This document shows positions 51,887 to 60,969 of a DNA stretch of 64,000 nucleotides, piece after piece; within the stretch, counting starts at the first letter, position 1, and each line of letters begins with the position of its first letter. The stretch lies in contig NZ_JAJSOO010000001.1 of the NCBI RefSeq assembly GCF_029428875.1, positions 3,224,001 to 3,288,000 of the forward strand, written 5' to 3'. The notes under the pieces are model-generated. The model did not search any database, was not told the DNA's origin, and worked only from the letters and a program-made list of their open reading frames with translations. This DNA is from Streptomyces sp. JH34. GTDB taxonomy: Bacteria; Actinomycetota; Actinomycetes; Streptomycetales; Streptomycetaceae. Made by a program: the position numbers and the translations under genes.

Positions 51887-52744
51887 TCACGCGTCGGCGT
51901 CGGCCAGCTTCCGCGCGAGCGTTCCGAGCAGCTCGGCCAACGCCGCCGGGCCGGGCAGCAACAGGTCGGCGCGGTCCGCCAGTTCGGGGACCTCGGTGCC
52001 ACTGCAGACCAGCAGGCCGTTGATCCCCCGGGTGCGGAGCTTCTCCACGGCGGCGTACGCGGCGAGGTCGCCGAGGTCGTCACCGGCGTACAGGACCGTC
52101 TCGGCTCCGACCTCCTTGACGTACTCCTCCAGTGCCACGCCCTTGTCCATGCCGGGCGGCCGCAACTCCAGGACCAGCCGGCCCGGTTCGACGATCAGAC
52201 CGTGGCGGGCGGCCAGGCTGCCCAGCGGGGCGCGCAGGACCTCGAAGGCGGCCTGCGGGTCGGCGGCCCGACGGGTGTGCACGGCGACCGCGCGGTCGCC
52301 CTTCTCCTCGATCCAGGTGCCACTGTCGGCACCGGTCTCCCGGAGCACGGCGGGGAGCTCCGCCCGGACGGCCGCCACCCCGGGGTCGGGGTCGGGGGCG
52401 TGGACGGCGGCGGTGACGGCGTCCCAGCGTTCGGCTCCGTAGTGGCCGAGGACGACGAGGTGGTCCAGGCCCGCAGCCCCGGCGAAGCCGCCGTACCGCA
52501 CGGCGGTGCCGGCCGGGCGGCCGGTGATCACCGCGACGGCGGCGACTCGGGGCGCGAGCGCGGACAGGGCCGGGACGACGTCGGGGTGGGCGCGGGACTG
52601 CTCCGGGTCCGGGACGATGTCGGCGAGCGTGCCGTCGAAGTCCAGCGCGACGACCGCGCGGGCCGGGCGGGCGAGGAGTGCGGCGAGGCCTTCGCGGCCG
52701 GCCTGGGTGGACGGGGTCGGGAGGGAGTGTGCCGGGTTACCCAT
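51887..52744 (-). CDS. otsB: Trehalose-6-phosphate phosphatase
   Basis: 285 aa from ATG 52744. HAD phosphatase: motif I ALDFDGTLADI, motif II VAVITGRPAG, the cap, motif III Lys in GMDKGVALEE, and motif IV YAGDDLGDLAAY. It removes phosphate from trehalose-6-phosphate. Transcribed towards otsA; the two coding sequences end 3 bp apart. Confidence 0.93.
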   Translation of the reverse strand: MGNPAHSLPTPSTQAGREGLAALLARPARAVVALDFDGTLADIVPDPEQSRAHPDVVPALSALAPRVAAVAVITGRPAGTAVRYGGFAGAAGLDHLVVLGHYGAERWDAVTAAVHAPDPDPGVAAVRAELPAVLRETGADSGTWIEEKGDRAVAVHTRRAADPQAAFEVLRAPLGSLAARHGLIVEPGRLVLELRPPGMDKGVALEEYVKEVGAETVLYAGDDLGDLAAYAAVEKLRTRGINGLLVCSGTEVPELADRADLLLPGPAALAELLGTLARKLADADA

Positions 52745-52895
52745 GCGGGTGAGCGTAGCGGGCGGGCCGCCCCGCCGCCCGGCCTCCGGCCCCTGGGGGA
52801 GCATGTCCGCCGCCCGGCCTCCGGCCCGCGGGGCTCATGTCCCCCGCCCGGCTTCCGGCCGGGCGGGGTCGTGCCCGCCGCGCGGCCGGACGCGC

Positions 52896-53141
52896 TCAGC
52901 GGCGGCCGCGCCTCGCCTCGCGGACCCGGCGGAGGCGGTTCACGGTGACCGGGTCCTCCTCCAGCGCACGCCGGTCGTCGAGGAGGGCGTTGAGCAGCTG
53001 GTAGTAGCGGACCGGCGAGATCCCCAGCTCCTCCCGGATCGCCCGCTCCTTCGCGCCGGGACCCGGCCAGGACCGCCGCTCCAGGGCCAGCACGGCGCGG
53101 TGCCGGTCGGGGAGCGGGTCGGTGGGATCGGCGGCGGTCAT
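52896..53141 (-). CDS. DUF3263 protein
   Basis: 81 aa from ATG 53141. LALERRSWPGPGAKERAIREELGISPVRYYQLLNALLDD is the DUF3263 core, a predicted helix-turn-helix of about 50 aa, with a basic tail (RRVREARRGRR). A small DNA-binding protein is likely. It lies between otsB and the sugar-binding lipoprotein on the same strand. Confidence 0.88.
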   Translation of the reverse strand: MTAADPTDPLPDRHRAVLALERRSWPGPGAKERAIREELGISPVRYYQLLNALLDDRRALEEDPVTVNRLRRVREARRGRR

Positions 53142-53184
53142 ATGAACCAACCTACCCAGGTCCGTCGCGGCCACGGACAGCCCC

Positions 53185-54462
53185 TTACTCCGCGCTCTCC
53201 GCCTGCCGGGCCTTGGCCGCGATGTCCACGAGGATGCTCTCCGGGTTGCCGCCGGGCTCGACCGCGGTTCCGATCTTCTCCTTGATCATCTCGCTGGCCT
53301 GCGCCCATGACGTCTTGCCGAACGGGTACAGCTGCGAGTTCGGCAGCGCCGAGAGGAACTCGTGCAGCGCCTCGTGCTTGTCGTCGGCCTCCATCGCGGT
53401 GGAGGCGCTGCTGGTCACGGGCAGCAGGTCGTACTGGTCGGCGAAGGACAGCACGTTGTCGTCCTGGTAGGCGAAGTCGAGGAACTTGCCCGTCTCCACC
53501 CGGTGGCCGTTCTGCTTGAAGCCCATCATCCAGTCGGCGACGCCCATCGAGCCCTTGGTCGGCCCGTCGATCCCGGGGAGCGGGACCATGCCGACCTCGA
53601 CCCCCTTCTTCTCGGCCTCCTGCATCAGGGTCGGGTGGCCGTTGAGCATGCCCACCTCGCCCTTGGTGAAGGCGTCGAAGGCCGTCGCCCGGTCGAGCTT
53701 CCCGGGGGCGACGGGGCCGGTGAGCCCCTTGCCGACGAGGTTGTCCCTCAGCCATTCGAACGTCGCTATGTTGGCTTGGGAGTCGATGGCGTAGTTGCCG
53801 ACCTCGTCCGTGTAGCCGCCACCCCCGCTGAGCAGCCACATCAGGGTCTCGGCCTGGGACTCCTCCTGGCCGAGCGGCAGGGCGAAGGGGTAGGTCACCC
53901 CGCGCTTCTCGAGCGTGGTGGCGTCGTTCCGGATGTCGTCCCAGGTCTGCGGGGCCCCGAGGCCCGCCTTGGCGAAGAGGCCCTTGTTGTAGAAGAGGAG
54001 CCGAGTGCTGGCCACGAACGGCAGGCCGTACAGATTGCCGTCGACCTCACCCGCGTCGGTGAGCGAGGGCAGGAAGTTGGACACGGTACGGATGGCGATC
54101 ATCTCGTCGGCGGTGTAGAGCTTGCCCGCCTTCGCGTAGTCGGCGTACGCGCCGATCTGTGCGATGTCGGGGGCCTCGCCCGCCTTCACCATCTCCGCGA
54201 CCTTGCGGTCGACGTCCTTCCAGGAGTAGACGCTGACCTCGACCTCGATGCCGGGGTTCTGCTTCTCGAACCTTCCGGCGACGTCGTCCCAGTACTTCTG
54301 GGAGCTGTTCTCGGCGCCGGTGCCGTAGTCGGCCGCGACCAGCTTCAGGGTGACGTCGCCGCCCCCGGTGCCCGAACCGCACCCCGACAGCGTCGCCGTC
54401 ATACCGAGTGCGGCCACTACCGCGGTCAGACCAACCAAGCGCCGCTGCACAGCCCTGCCCAT
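53185..54462 (-). CDS. Sugar ABC transporter substrate-binding lipoprotein
   Basis: 425 aa from ATG 54462. Signal peptide GLTAVVAALGMTATLSGCG with a lipobox (LSGC), then a type-1 solute-binding fold: KLVAADYGTGAENSSQKYWDDVAGRFEKQNPGIEVEV, APDIAQIGAYADYAKAGKL, YGLPFVASTRLLFYNKGLFAKAGL. It should bind an oligo- or amino-sugar. No permease genes are adjacent, so it works with subunits encoded elsewhere. It is divergent from nagK with three dre-like sites between, so DasR control is likely. Confidence 0.9.
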   Translation of the reverse strand: MGRAVQRRLVGLTAVVAALGMTATLSGCGSGTGGGDVTLKLVAADYGTGAENSSQKYWDDVAGRFEKQNPGIEVEVSVYSWKDVDRKVAEMVKAGEAPDIAQIGAYADYAKAGKLYTADEMIAIRTVSNFLPSLTDAGEVDGNLYGLPFVASTRLLFYNKGLFAKAGLGAPQTWDDIRNDATTLEKRGVTYPFALPLGQEESQAETLMWLLSGGGGYTDEVGNYAIDSQANIATFEWLRDNLVGKGLTGPVAPGKLDRATAFDAFTKGEVGMLNGHPTLMQEAEKKGVEVGMVPLPGIDGPTKGSMGVADWMMGFKQNGHRVETGKFLDFAYQDDNVLSFADQYDLLPVTSSASTAMEADDKHEALHEFLSALPNSQLYPFGKTSWAQASEMIKEKIGTAVEPGGNPESILVDIAAKARQAESAE

Positions 54463-54535
54463 CCCCACATCACATCCATCGGTGCGGACGCCGCCGTTCC
54501 TGCGCCGGGTCCGCGATCCAGCCTCACCTCCGGTC

Positions 54536-54551
54536 GGAGGTCTGCACCACA
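54536..54551. promoter_or_regulatory. dre-like site 1 (weak), sugar-binding lipoprotein side
   Basis: GGAGGTCTGCACCACA has 10 of 16 matches to ACTGGTCTAGACCACT and is 74 bp upstream of the lipoprotein start. Confidence 0.4.
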
Positions 54552-54552
54552 C

Positions 54553-54568
54553 GAAGGTCTACACCACC
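54553..54568. promoter_or_regulatory. dre-like site 2, sugar-binding lipoprotein side
   Basis: GAAGGTCTACACCACC has the core GGTCTAcACCAC (11 of 16) and lies directly next to site 1. Confidence 0.55.
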
Positions 54569-54629
54569 TGTGCGGCGACTCGGCAATCTAGCAGGACCGC
54601 TTTGTATGGGTGCTCAACAAACCCGCGAT

Positions 54630-54645
54630 AGTGGACTAGACCTTT
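54630..54645. promoter_or_regulatory. dre site 3, upstream of nagK
   Basis: AGTGGACTAGACCTTT matches 12 of 16 positions of the DasR consensus with an intact CTAGACC core, 28 bp before nagK. Confidence 0.75.
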
Positions 54646-54672
54646 TAGGGGTCGTCGGGCGAAACTGTCTCC

Positions 54673-55605
54673 GTGAGACACGTCATCGCCCTCGATGTGG
54701 GCGGCACAGGAATGAAGGCCGCTCTGGTCGGGGCCGACGGCACCCTGCTCCACGAGGCGCGCCGGGCCACCGGCCGGGACCGCGGTGCCGACGCCGTCGT
54801 GGAGACCATCCTGGGCTTCGCCGCGGATCTGTACGCCTACGGCGAGGAACACCTCGGAGAAGGCGCCGTCGCCGCCGGGGTCGCGGTCCCCGGCATCGTC
54901 GACGCGGAACGCGGGATCGCCGTCTACGCCGCCAACCTCGGCTGGCGCGACGTGCCGCTGCGGAAGCTGCTCGGCGAGCGGCTCGGCGGCGTACCCGTCG
55001 CACTGGGCCACGACGTCCGCACCGGCGGCCTCGCCGAGGGGCGGATCGGCGCCGGCCGGGACGCGGACCGCTTCCTGTTCGTGCCGCTCGGCACCGGGAT
55101 CGCCGGCGCAATCGGCATCGCGGGCACCATCGAGGCGGGCGCGCACGGTTACGCGGGCGAAATCGGCCACATCGTGGTCCGGCCGGACGGCCCGGACTGC
55201 GGTTGCGGACAGCGCGGATGTCTGGAGACCCTCGCCTCGGCCGCCGCGGTGTCCAGGGCCTGGGCCGCCGCGTCCGGTGACCCCGACGCGGACGCGGCGG
55301 ACTGCGCGAAGGCCGTGGCCTCGGGCGACCCGGCGGCCCTGCGCGTCTGGCAGGACGCCGTCGACGCGCTCGCCGCCGGGCTCGTCACCGCGCTCACCCT
55401 GCTGGACCCCCGCACGCTCATCATCGGTGGCGGTCTCGCCGAGGCGGGGGAAACCTTGTTCACACCACTGCGTGCGGCCGTCGAGGAACGGGTCACGTTC
55501 CAGAAGCTGCCCCACATCGTCCCGGCGGCCCTCGGGGACACCGCCGGATGCCTGGGCGCAGGGCTGCTCGCCTGGGATCTACTCTCCACGGAGGTATCCG
55601 CCTGA
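54673..55605 (+). CDS. nagK: N-acetylglucosamine kinase (ROK family)
   Basis: 310 aa, GTG 54673. ROK fold: IALDVGGTGMKAALVGADG, VAVPGIVDAERG, GHDVRTGGLAEGRIGAG, and the zinc site GCGQRGCLE (C-x-C-G-x2-G-C). It phosphorylates GlcNAc to GlcNAc-6-P for NagA. It precedes nagA with a 1-bp TGATG overlap. A dre site 28 bp upstream predicts DasR repression relieved by amino-sugar phosphates. Confidence 0.92.
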   Translation: MRHVIALDVGGTGMKAALVGADGTLLHEARRATGRDRGADAVVETILGFAADLYAYGEEHLGEGAVAAGVAVPGIVDAERGIAVYAANLGWRDVPLRKLLGERLGGVPVALGHDVRTGGLAEGRIGAGRDADRFLFVPLGTGIAGAIGIAGTIEAGAHGYAGEIGHIVVRPDGPDCGCGQRGCLETLASAAAVSRAWAAASGDPDADAADCAKAVASGDPAALRVWQDAVDALAAGLVTALTLLDPRTLIIGGGLAEAGETLFTPLRAAVEERVTFQKLPHIVPAALGDTAGCLGAGLLAWDLLSTEVSA

Positions 55606-56759
55606 TGGCCGGACGCGCAGACAGCACGGTTCTCGCAGGTGCCCGGGTGGTGCTTCCCACCGGGACCGTCGAGAACGGCCGGGTGATCGTCGAGGGCACC
55701 CGGATCGCCGGCAGCACGCACGAGGGCGCCCGGACCGTCGACCTCTCGGGCCACTGGGTGGTCCCCGGGTTCGTGGACATCCACAACCACGGCGGCGGCG
55801 GCGCGTCCTTCGCCACCGGCACCGCCGAGGACGTCCTGACCGGGGTGCGGGCGCACCGCGCACACGGCACGACGACCGTCGTCGCGTCCACCGTCACCGG
55901 CGAGATGGACTTCCTGGCCCGTCAGGCAGGCCTGCTCTCCGAACTGGTCGAACAGGGCGAGCTCGCCGGGATCCACTTCGAGGGCCCCTTCATCTCGCCG
56001 TGCCGCAAGGGCGCCCACAGCGAGGAACTGCTCCGCGACCCCGACCCCGCCGAGGTCCGCAAGCTGCTCGACGCGGCGCGCGGCAGCGCCAGGATGGTCA
56101 CCCTCGCCACCGAACTTCCGGGCGGCATCGAGTCCGTGCGGCTGCTCGCCGAGCACGGCGTGATCGCCGCCGTGGGCCACACGGACGCGACGTACGAGCA
56201 GACCGTCGAGGCCATCGACGCGGGCGCCACCGTCGCGACCCACCTCTACAACGCGATGCCCGCCATCGGGCACCGCGCCCCGGGGCCGGTCGCGGCCCTC
56301 CTGGAGGACGAGCGGATCACCGTCGAGCTGATCAACGACGGCACGCACCTGCACCCCGCCGCCCTGGAACTCGCCTATCACCACGCGGGCGCCGACCGGG
56401 TCGCCCTCATCACCGACGCCATGGACGCCGCCGGCGCGGGCGACGGTCTCTACGAGCTCGGGCCGCTCGCCGTCGAGGTCAGGGACGGTGTCGCGCGCCT
56501 GGTCGAGGGCGGCTCGATCGCGGGCTCCACCCTCACCCTGGACACCGCGTTCCGCAGGGCCGTGACGATCGACAGGATCCCCGTCGAGGACGTCGTCCGC
56601 TCCATCTCCGCCAACCCGGCCCGGCTCCTCGGCCTGGACCACAGGGTCGGCTCGCTGGACCCGGGCAAGGACGCCGACCTGGTGGTCCTGGACGCGGACT
56701 TCGCGCTCAAGGGCGTCATGCGCCGCGGCGAGTGGATCGTGGAACCCTCCCTCGGCTGA
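55605..56759 (+). CDS. nagA: N-acetylglucosamine-6-phosphate deacetylase
   Basis: 384 aa from ATG 55605. Amidohydrolase: GFVDIHNHGGGG with the HxH motif, HFEGPFIS with the metal-binding Glu, VGHTDATY, THLYNAM, and the catalytic Asp in LITDAMDAAG. It deacetylates GlcNAc-6-P to glucosamine-6-P. No nagB is adjacent, so deamination is encoded elsewhere. GlcNAc-6-P from murQ would also enter here. Confidence 0.96.
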   Translation: MAGRADSTVLAGARVVLPTGTVENGRVIVEGTRIAGSTHEGARTVDLSGHWVVPGFVDIHNHGGGGASFATGTAEDVLTGVRAHRAHGTTTVVASTVTGEMDFLARQAGLLSELVEQGELAGIHFEGPFISPCRKGAHSEELLRDPDPAEVRKLLDAARGSARMVTLATELPGGIESVRLLAEHGVIAAVGHTDATYEQTVEAIDAGATVATHLYNAMPAIGHRAPGPVAALLEDERITVELINDGTHLHPAALELAYHHAGADRVALITDAMDAAGAGDGLYELGPLAVEVRDGVARLVEGGSIAGSTLTLDTAFRRAVTIDRIPVEDVVRSISANPARLLGLDHRVGSLDPGKDADLVVLDADFALKGVMRRGEWIVEPSLG

Positions 56760-56790
56760 CGGCACGTCATGACCGGGTGAACAAATAACG

Positions 56791-56836
56791 AAGAGACGGC
56801 GGTTGTCCGGGAGACCTGGGACGACCGCCGCCTCTT
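56791..56836 (+). terminator. Terminator of the nagKA operon
   Basis: AAGAGACGGCGGTTGTCC (56791-56808) pairs with GGACGACCGCCGCCTCTT (56819-56836) with two mismatches and is followed by T. Confidence 0.75.
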
Positions 56837-56912
56837 TGGCATGATCACCGGGGACGGCGCCGCAGGGAGACGGCGCGGGAGCGGACAACCAAGGAACCGG
56901 GGGCCGGTACAG

Positions 56913-57845
56913 GTGATACTGACCGTGACGCTGAACACGGCACTCGACCTGACGTACGCCGTCCCCGTCCTCGTCCCGCACTCCAGCCACCGCGTCCAGG
57001 AAGTGGCCGAACGCCCGGGCGGCAAGGGCGTCAACGTGGCCCGCGTGCTCTCCGCCCTCGGCCACGACACCGTCGTCACCGGCTTCGCCGGCGGCGCCAC
57101 CGGAGCCGTCCTGCGCGAACTCCTCGGCGCGCTCCCCCACCGCCCCACCGACGCGCTCGTGACCGTCGCGGGGAACACCCGCCGCACCCTCGCCGTCGTC
57201 GACCGCTCCAGCGGGGACACCACGCAGCTCAACGAACCGGGCCCGCACATAGGTGCCGGTGAATGGGCCGCCCTCCTGGGGACGTTCGGGGAACTGCTCC
57301 CCCAGGCCGAGGCCGTCGCCCTCTGCGGCAGCCTCCCTCCCGGCGTCCACGTCGGCGCGTACGCGGAACTCGTACGGCTCGCCCGCTCCGCCGGCGTGCC
57401 CGTACTCCTGGACACCGGGGGCGAACCCCTGCGCCGCGGCATCGCAGCCCGTCCCGACCTCGTCAAGCCGAACGCCGACGAGCTCGCCCAGCTCACCGGC
57501 GCCCGCGAACCCCTGCGCGCCACCCGGGACGCCCGCCGCCGCGGCGCGCACAGCGTCGTCACCTCGCTCGGCCCGGACGGGCTCCTCGCCGTCACTCCCG
57601 ACGGCATCTGGCGGGCCGCACCGCCGTCCGCCGTGCGGGGCAACCCGACGGGCGCGGGCGACTCCGTCGTGGCCGGCCTGCTGTCCGCCCTCGCCGAAGG
57701 GCTGGGCTGGCAGGACCGGCTGACCCGCGCGGTGGCCCTGTCGACGGCGACCGTAATGGCCCCGGCGGCAGGCGAGTTCGACCGCGGGGCCTACGAGGAC
57801 CTGCTGGCGCGCGTCACCGTCGAACAGCACGCACCGGCCGCCTGA
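56913..57845 (+). CDS. PfkB family sugar kinase (1-phosphofructokinase / tagatose-6-P kinase type)
   Basis: 310 aa from GTG 56913. It starts ILTVTLNTALDLTY, the FruK/LacC beginning (TLNPALD-like). PfkB signatures: GGKGVNVARVLSALG (motif 1) and GNPTGAGDSVVAGLL (motif 2, with the catalytic Asp). Likely substrate is fructose-1-P or tagatose-6-P; location after nagKA suggests amino-sugar or PTS-linked metabolism, but no specific evidence exists. Confidence 0.88.
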   Translation: MILTVTLNTALDLTYAVPVLVPHSSHRVQEVAERPGGKGVNVARVLSALGHDTVVTGFAGGATGAVLRELLGALPHRPTDALVTVAGNTRRTLAVVDRSSGDTTQLNEPGPHIGAGEWAALLGTFGELLPQAEAVALCGSLPPGVHVGAYAELVRLARSAGVPVLLDTGGEPLRRGIAARPDLVKPNADELAQLTGAREPLRATRDARRRGAHSVVTSLGPDGLLAVTPDGIWRAAPPSAVRGNPTGAGDSVVAGLLSALAEGLGWQDRLTRAVALSTATVMAPAAGEFDRGAYEDLLARVTVEQHAPAA

Positions 57846-57924
57846 ACGGACCCCGGAAAGACCGCGTCCCGGCTCGCTGGGCGAGGCCGGGACGACGGTG
57901 GTGCTGGGTTCCTGCAGCGGCGGG

Positions 57925-58902
57925 TCAGCCCTTGACGTGACCCGACTTCAGCGACAACTGGTCGAGGTTCGCGTCGCACGAGTCACCCTCGTTGCACGAC
58001 AGCATCAGCTTGTTCGACCCCTTCTCGAGCTGGACGTACGCGTACGTGTTCGTCCAGCCCTTCTCCAGGTCGCCCTCGGCGGCGTGCGCGAAGTTCGTCA
58101 TGTTGATGGAGCGCGGTTCCTGGTCGTTGACCGTGAGGGACGTCTTGGCGTCCCTGCCCGGTACGCCGTACGTCACGTACAGCGTGTACGGGCCGCTCTC
58201 CGGCACATCGACCGTCCAGGTGGCCGAACGGCCGACCTCGTTGAGGCTGATGTACTGGCCGTTGGCGCTCTTGGCGCCCTTGACCGTGTTGTCCAGCGAC
58301 GCCGTGCCACCGAGGGTCAGCGTCGCCGCGTCCTGCTCGGGCAGCTGGACGGGCTCGTCGGACTCCTTGGCGGACTTCTCCGGCTTCGGGGACTCCTGGA
58401 CCTCGTCGGCAGGGCCCTGGGTGGAACCGGCCTGGTCCTTGTTGTCGTCGTTGTCGTCGCCCGTCATCAGCGCGGCACCGATACCGATGAGCACCACCGC
58501 GACCACGGCGACGGCCGCGATCAGCAGCGCCTTGGTGTTGGGTCCGCCACGGCCGGGCCCGCCGTTCCTGCCGCCGCCGTGGCCCACGGACGCCGACTGC
58601 GCGGTCGGCGCGCCACCGGGGTAGGTCTCCGGCGCCGCGTACTGCGCGTTCGGCTGGCCGTACTGCTGCTGGGGCTGCTGGCCGTACGCCTGCTGCGGCG
58701 GCACCTGTCCGTACTGGCGCTCCCCGACCGCCCGCACCTGGTTGTACGACGTTCTGGGCCTGCCGGGCTGCGCTGCCGGACCCGGGTAGCCGTAGCCACC
58801 CTGCCCGGGCGGCTGTGCGCCCGCCGCCTGCCCGTCCGCGTACAGATAGCCGAACGGATCGTCGTCCTCGGGCTTGCTCGCGCCGTTGTTCCCGGCCGTC
58901 AT
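57925..58902 (-). CDS. Membrane-anchored carbohydrate-binding-module protein
   Basis: 325 aa from ATG 58902, with GAGGAGTGACCCAGGG before it. Residues 1-120 are a Gly/Pro/Gln/Tyr-rich cytoplasmic tail (PQQAYGQQPQQQYGQPNAQY). One transmembrane helix follows (ALLIAAVAVVAVVLIGIGAALM), then an acidic linker and a C-terminal beta-sandwich of about 130 aa (VGRSATWTVDVPESGPYTLYVTYGVPGRDAKTSLTVND ... GWTNTYAYVQLEKGSNKLMLSC) matching family 6/35 carbohydrate-binding modules. It would bind glycans outside the cell. Partner unknown. Confidence 0.85.
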   Translation of the reverse strand: MTAGNNGASKPEDDDPFGYLYADGQAAGAQPPGQGGYGYPGPAAQPGRPRTSYNQVRAVGERQYGQVPPQQAYGQQPQQQYGQPNAQYAAPETYPGGAPTAQSASVGHGGGRNGGPGRGGPNTKALLIAAVAVVAVVLIGIGAALMTGDDNDDNKDQAGSTQGPADEVQESPKPEKSAKESDEPVQLPEQDAATLTLGGTASLDNTVKGAKSANGQYISLNEVGRSATWTVDVPESGPYTLYVTYGVPGRDAKTSLTVNDQEPRSINMTNFAHAAEGDLEKGWTNTYAYVQLEKGSNKLMLSCNEGDSCDANLDQLSLKSGHVKG

Positions 58903-59035
58903 CCCTGGGTCACTCCTCACCATGTCGCCAGCCGTCGCCGACCGGCCGAGCCTACCCCGAACGGAGCACGCGTCGAATTGCCCTCGGTCCCCCGGAAAAC
59001 CCGGGCGCTGTACGGGGACAGCCAGGCCGTGAACG

Positions 59036-60688
59036 TCAGCCGGCTCTGCGGTGAACCTTCGATCGGGACCGCTTCTCCACGTACATCCGCTGGTCCGCGG
59101 AGTGCAGGACCTCTTCCTCGGTCATTCCGCACTCGGCCCAGCCGATACCGAAACTCGCCCCGACCCTGACTGCCCGGCCGTCCACCCGGATGGGCGGAAT
59201 GATGGCGTTACGCAAGCGTACGGCCAGATCCGCGGCATCTGCCGCCCCGAGACCGTCCGCGAGGACGACGAATTCGTCACCCCCGAGCCGCGCGACCGTG
59301 TCACCGTCCCGTACGCAGGTCGTGAGCCTCCGGGCGACCTCGATGAGAACCGCGTCACCCGCGTGGTGCCCGAAACGGTCGTTGATGGACTTGAAGCCGT
59401 CGAGGTCGCAGAAGAGCACCGCGAGCCCCTTGGTCCCGTCGTCGCGGTCCGGGTCGGGCGCCACGCTGTGCACGTGGTGGTCGTAGGGGCCGATGCCCGG
59501 CGCGACCTCGCCCTCGTAACCGTCCGCCCGGTAGCCGTGCGCCGGGCTCTCGACGTCGCCGTACGCCGCGTCCAGTGCCTCGATCGCGGAGGAGGCGACC
59601 GAGTGAGGCCTCTCACACAGCCGCGACCCGAGCCGGGAGCGCAGTTCGGCGCTGTTGGGAAGACCGGTCAGCGCGTCGTGCGAGGCACGGTGCGCGAGAT
59701 TCAGCTCGTTGCGCTTGCGCTCCTCGATGTCCTCGACGTGCGTGAGCAGGAAACGCGGCCCGTCGGTGGTGTCGGCGACGACGGAGTTGCGCAGGGAGAC
59801 CCAGAGGTAGGTGCCGTCCCTGCGCCCGAGCCGGAGCTCGGCCCGCCCGCCCTCGGCGGACGTGCGCAGCAGCGTGCCGATGTCCTCGGGGTGGACGAGG
59901 TCGGCGAAGGAGTAGCGGCGCAGGACGGAGGCGGGGCGCCCCAGGAGACGGCAGAGCGCGTCGTTGGTGCGCAGCAGCCTGCCGTGCTGGTCACCGCCCA
60001 TCTCGGCGATGGCCATGCCGCTGGGGGCGTACTCGAAGGCCTGGCGGAAGGATTCCTCGCTGGCCCGCAGCGCCTGCTGCTCGCGTTCGAGCCTGACCAG
60101 GGCGCGCTGCATGTTTGCTCGGAGGCGAGCGTTACTGATCGCAATGGCCGCCTGGGAGGCGTACATCTGGAGTGCCTCGCGACCCCAGGCGCCGGGCCGG
60201 CGGCCGTTGCGCGGCCTGTCGACCGATATGACGCCCAGGAGGTCCAGACCTCCGCCGGAGGCGTACATGGGTGCGTAGAGGCGGTCCAGGGGGTGCCACT
60301 CGTCCTCGAAGCGTGGCTCCGGCCCCTCGGTGTGCCACTGCGGCACGTCGTCGTCGAGGAGCACCCAGCCCTCGGTGTGGGGTATGAACCGCAGCTCGTC
60401 CCAGGCCTCGCCCATCGACAGCCTGCGCTCCCACGACTCGCGGGAGCCGACACGGCCGGTGATCAGGGATTCCGCGGCGCTGTTGCCGGCGAACGCGGCG
60501 ACGACGAGGTCACCGTCCGGGCGGACGAGGTTCACGCAGCCCAGCTCGTAACCGAGGCCGCCGACGATGCCGTCGGCCACCGACTGCAGCGTGTCCGCCA
60601 GGCTCCGCGCCGTGTTGAGATCAGCGACGGCCTGGTGCAACTGCCGCATGGTCGCAAGACGGACGTACGGTTCCGACTCGGCCTCCAT
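59036..60688 (-). CDS. cdgB: GAF-PAS-GGDEF diguanylate cyclase (CdgB-like)
   Basis: 550 aa from ATG 60688. Domains: GAF (about 20-195), PAS/PAC (about 210-335, FRQAFEYAPSGMAI ... EDIEERKRNELNL), then a GGDEF domain with the active-site GGDEF at 469-473 and an RDGD (RxxD) inhibitory-site motif just before it. It should make c-di-GMP and be feedback inhibited. It resembles S. coelicolor CdgB, which affects development and is a BldD target. A perfect Crp-type box lies 128 bp upstream. Confidence 0.93.
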   Translation of the reverse strand: MEAESEPYVRLATMRQLHQAVADLNTARSLADTLQSVADGIVGGLGYELGCVNLVRPDGDLVVAAFAGNSAAESLITGRVGSRESWERRLSMGEAWDELRFIPHTEGWVLLDDDVPQWHTEGPEPRFEDEWHPLDRLYAPMYASGGGLDLLGVISVDRPRNGRRPGAWGREALQMYASQAAIAISNARLRANMQRALVRLEREQQALRASEESFRQAFEYAPSGMAIAEMGGDQHGRLLRTNDALCRLLGRPASVLRRYSFADLVHPEDIGTLLRTSAEGGRAELRLGRRDGTYLWVSLRNSVVADTTDGPRFLLTHVEDIEERKRNELNLAHRASHDALTGLPNSAELRSRLGSRLCERPHSVASSAIEALDAAYGDVESPAHGYRADGYEGEVAPGIGPYDHHVHSVAPDPDRDDGTKGLAVLFCDLDGFKSINDRFGHHAGDAVLIEVARRLTTCVRDGDTVARLGGDEFVVLADGLGAADAADLAVRLRNAIIPPIRVDGRAVRVGASFGIGWAECGMTEEEVLHSADQRMYVEKRSRSKVHRRAG

Positions 60689-60815
60689 TGCTCGCACTCC
60701 CTGAGACCTCGACAGCAACTCCAGGTTTCATATCGACGTACTTGTTGCACTGTCACGGCCACTGAATCACAGTGAGCTGTGCACCCGGTACACAGGGTCA
60801 ACAAATATTGCTCTC

Positions 60816-60831
60816 TGTGACTCAAGTCACA
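60816..60831. promoter_or_regulatory. Perfect Crp-type operator between cdgB and the flavin reductase
   Basis: TGTGACTCAAGTCACA is TGTGA-N6-TCACA with a symmetric flank (GTGACT/AGTCAC). It also resembles a partial BldD box. It is 128 bp upstream of cdgB and 139 bp upstream of the flavin-reductase gene. Confidence 0.7.
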
Positions 60832-60969
60832 AGACTTGGCAAAGACCGCCCCGGGCACCTCCAGACACCCCTGTTGCGTGGCGATCGCAAAGCGGCGCAC
60901 ATGGTTCCGGAGTCCTAGGACCCGGCTGGTCCCCTGGTCCGATGCGACGCCGCGCCCGGCGGCACTAGC

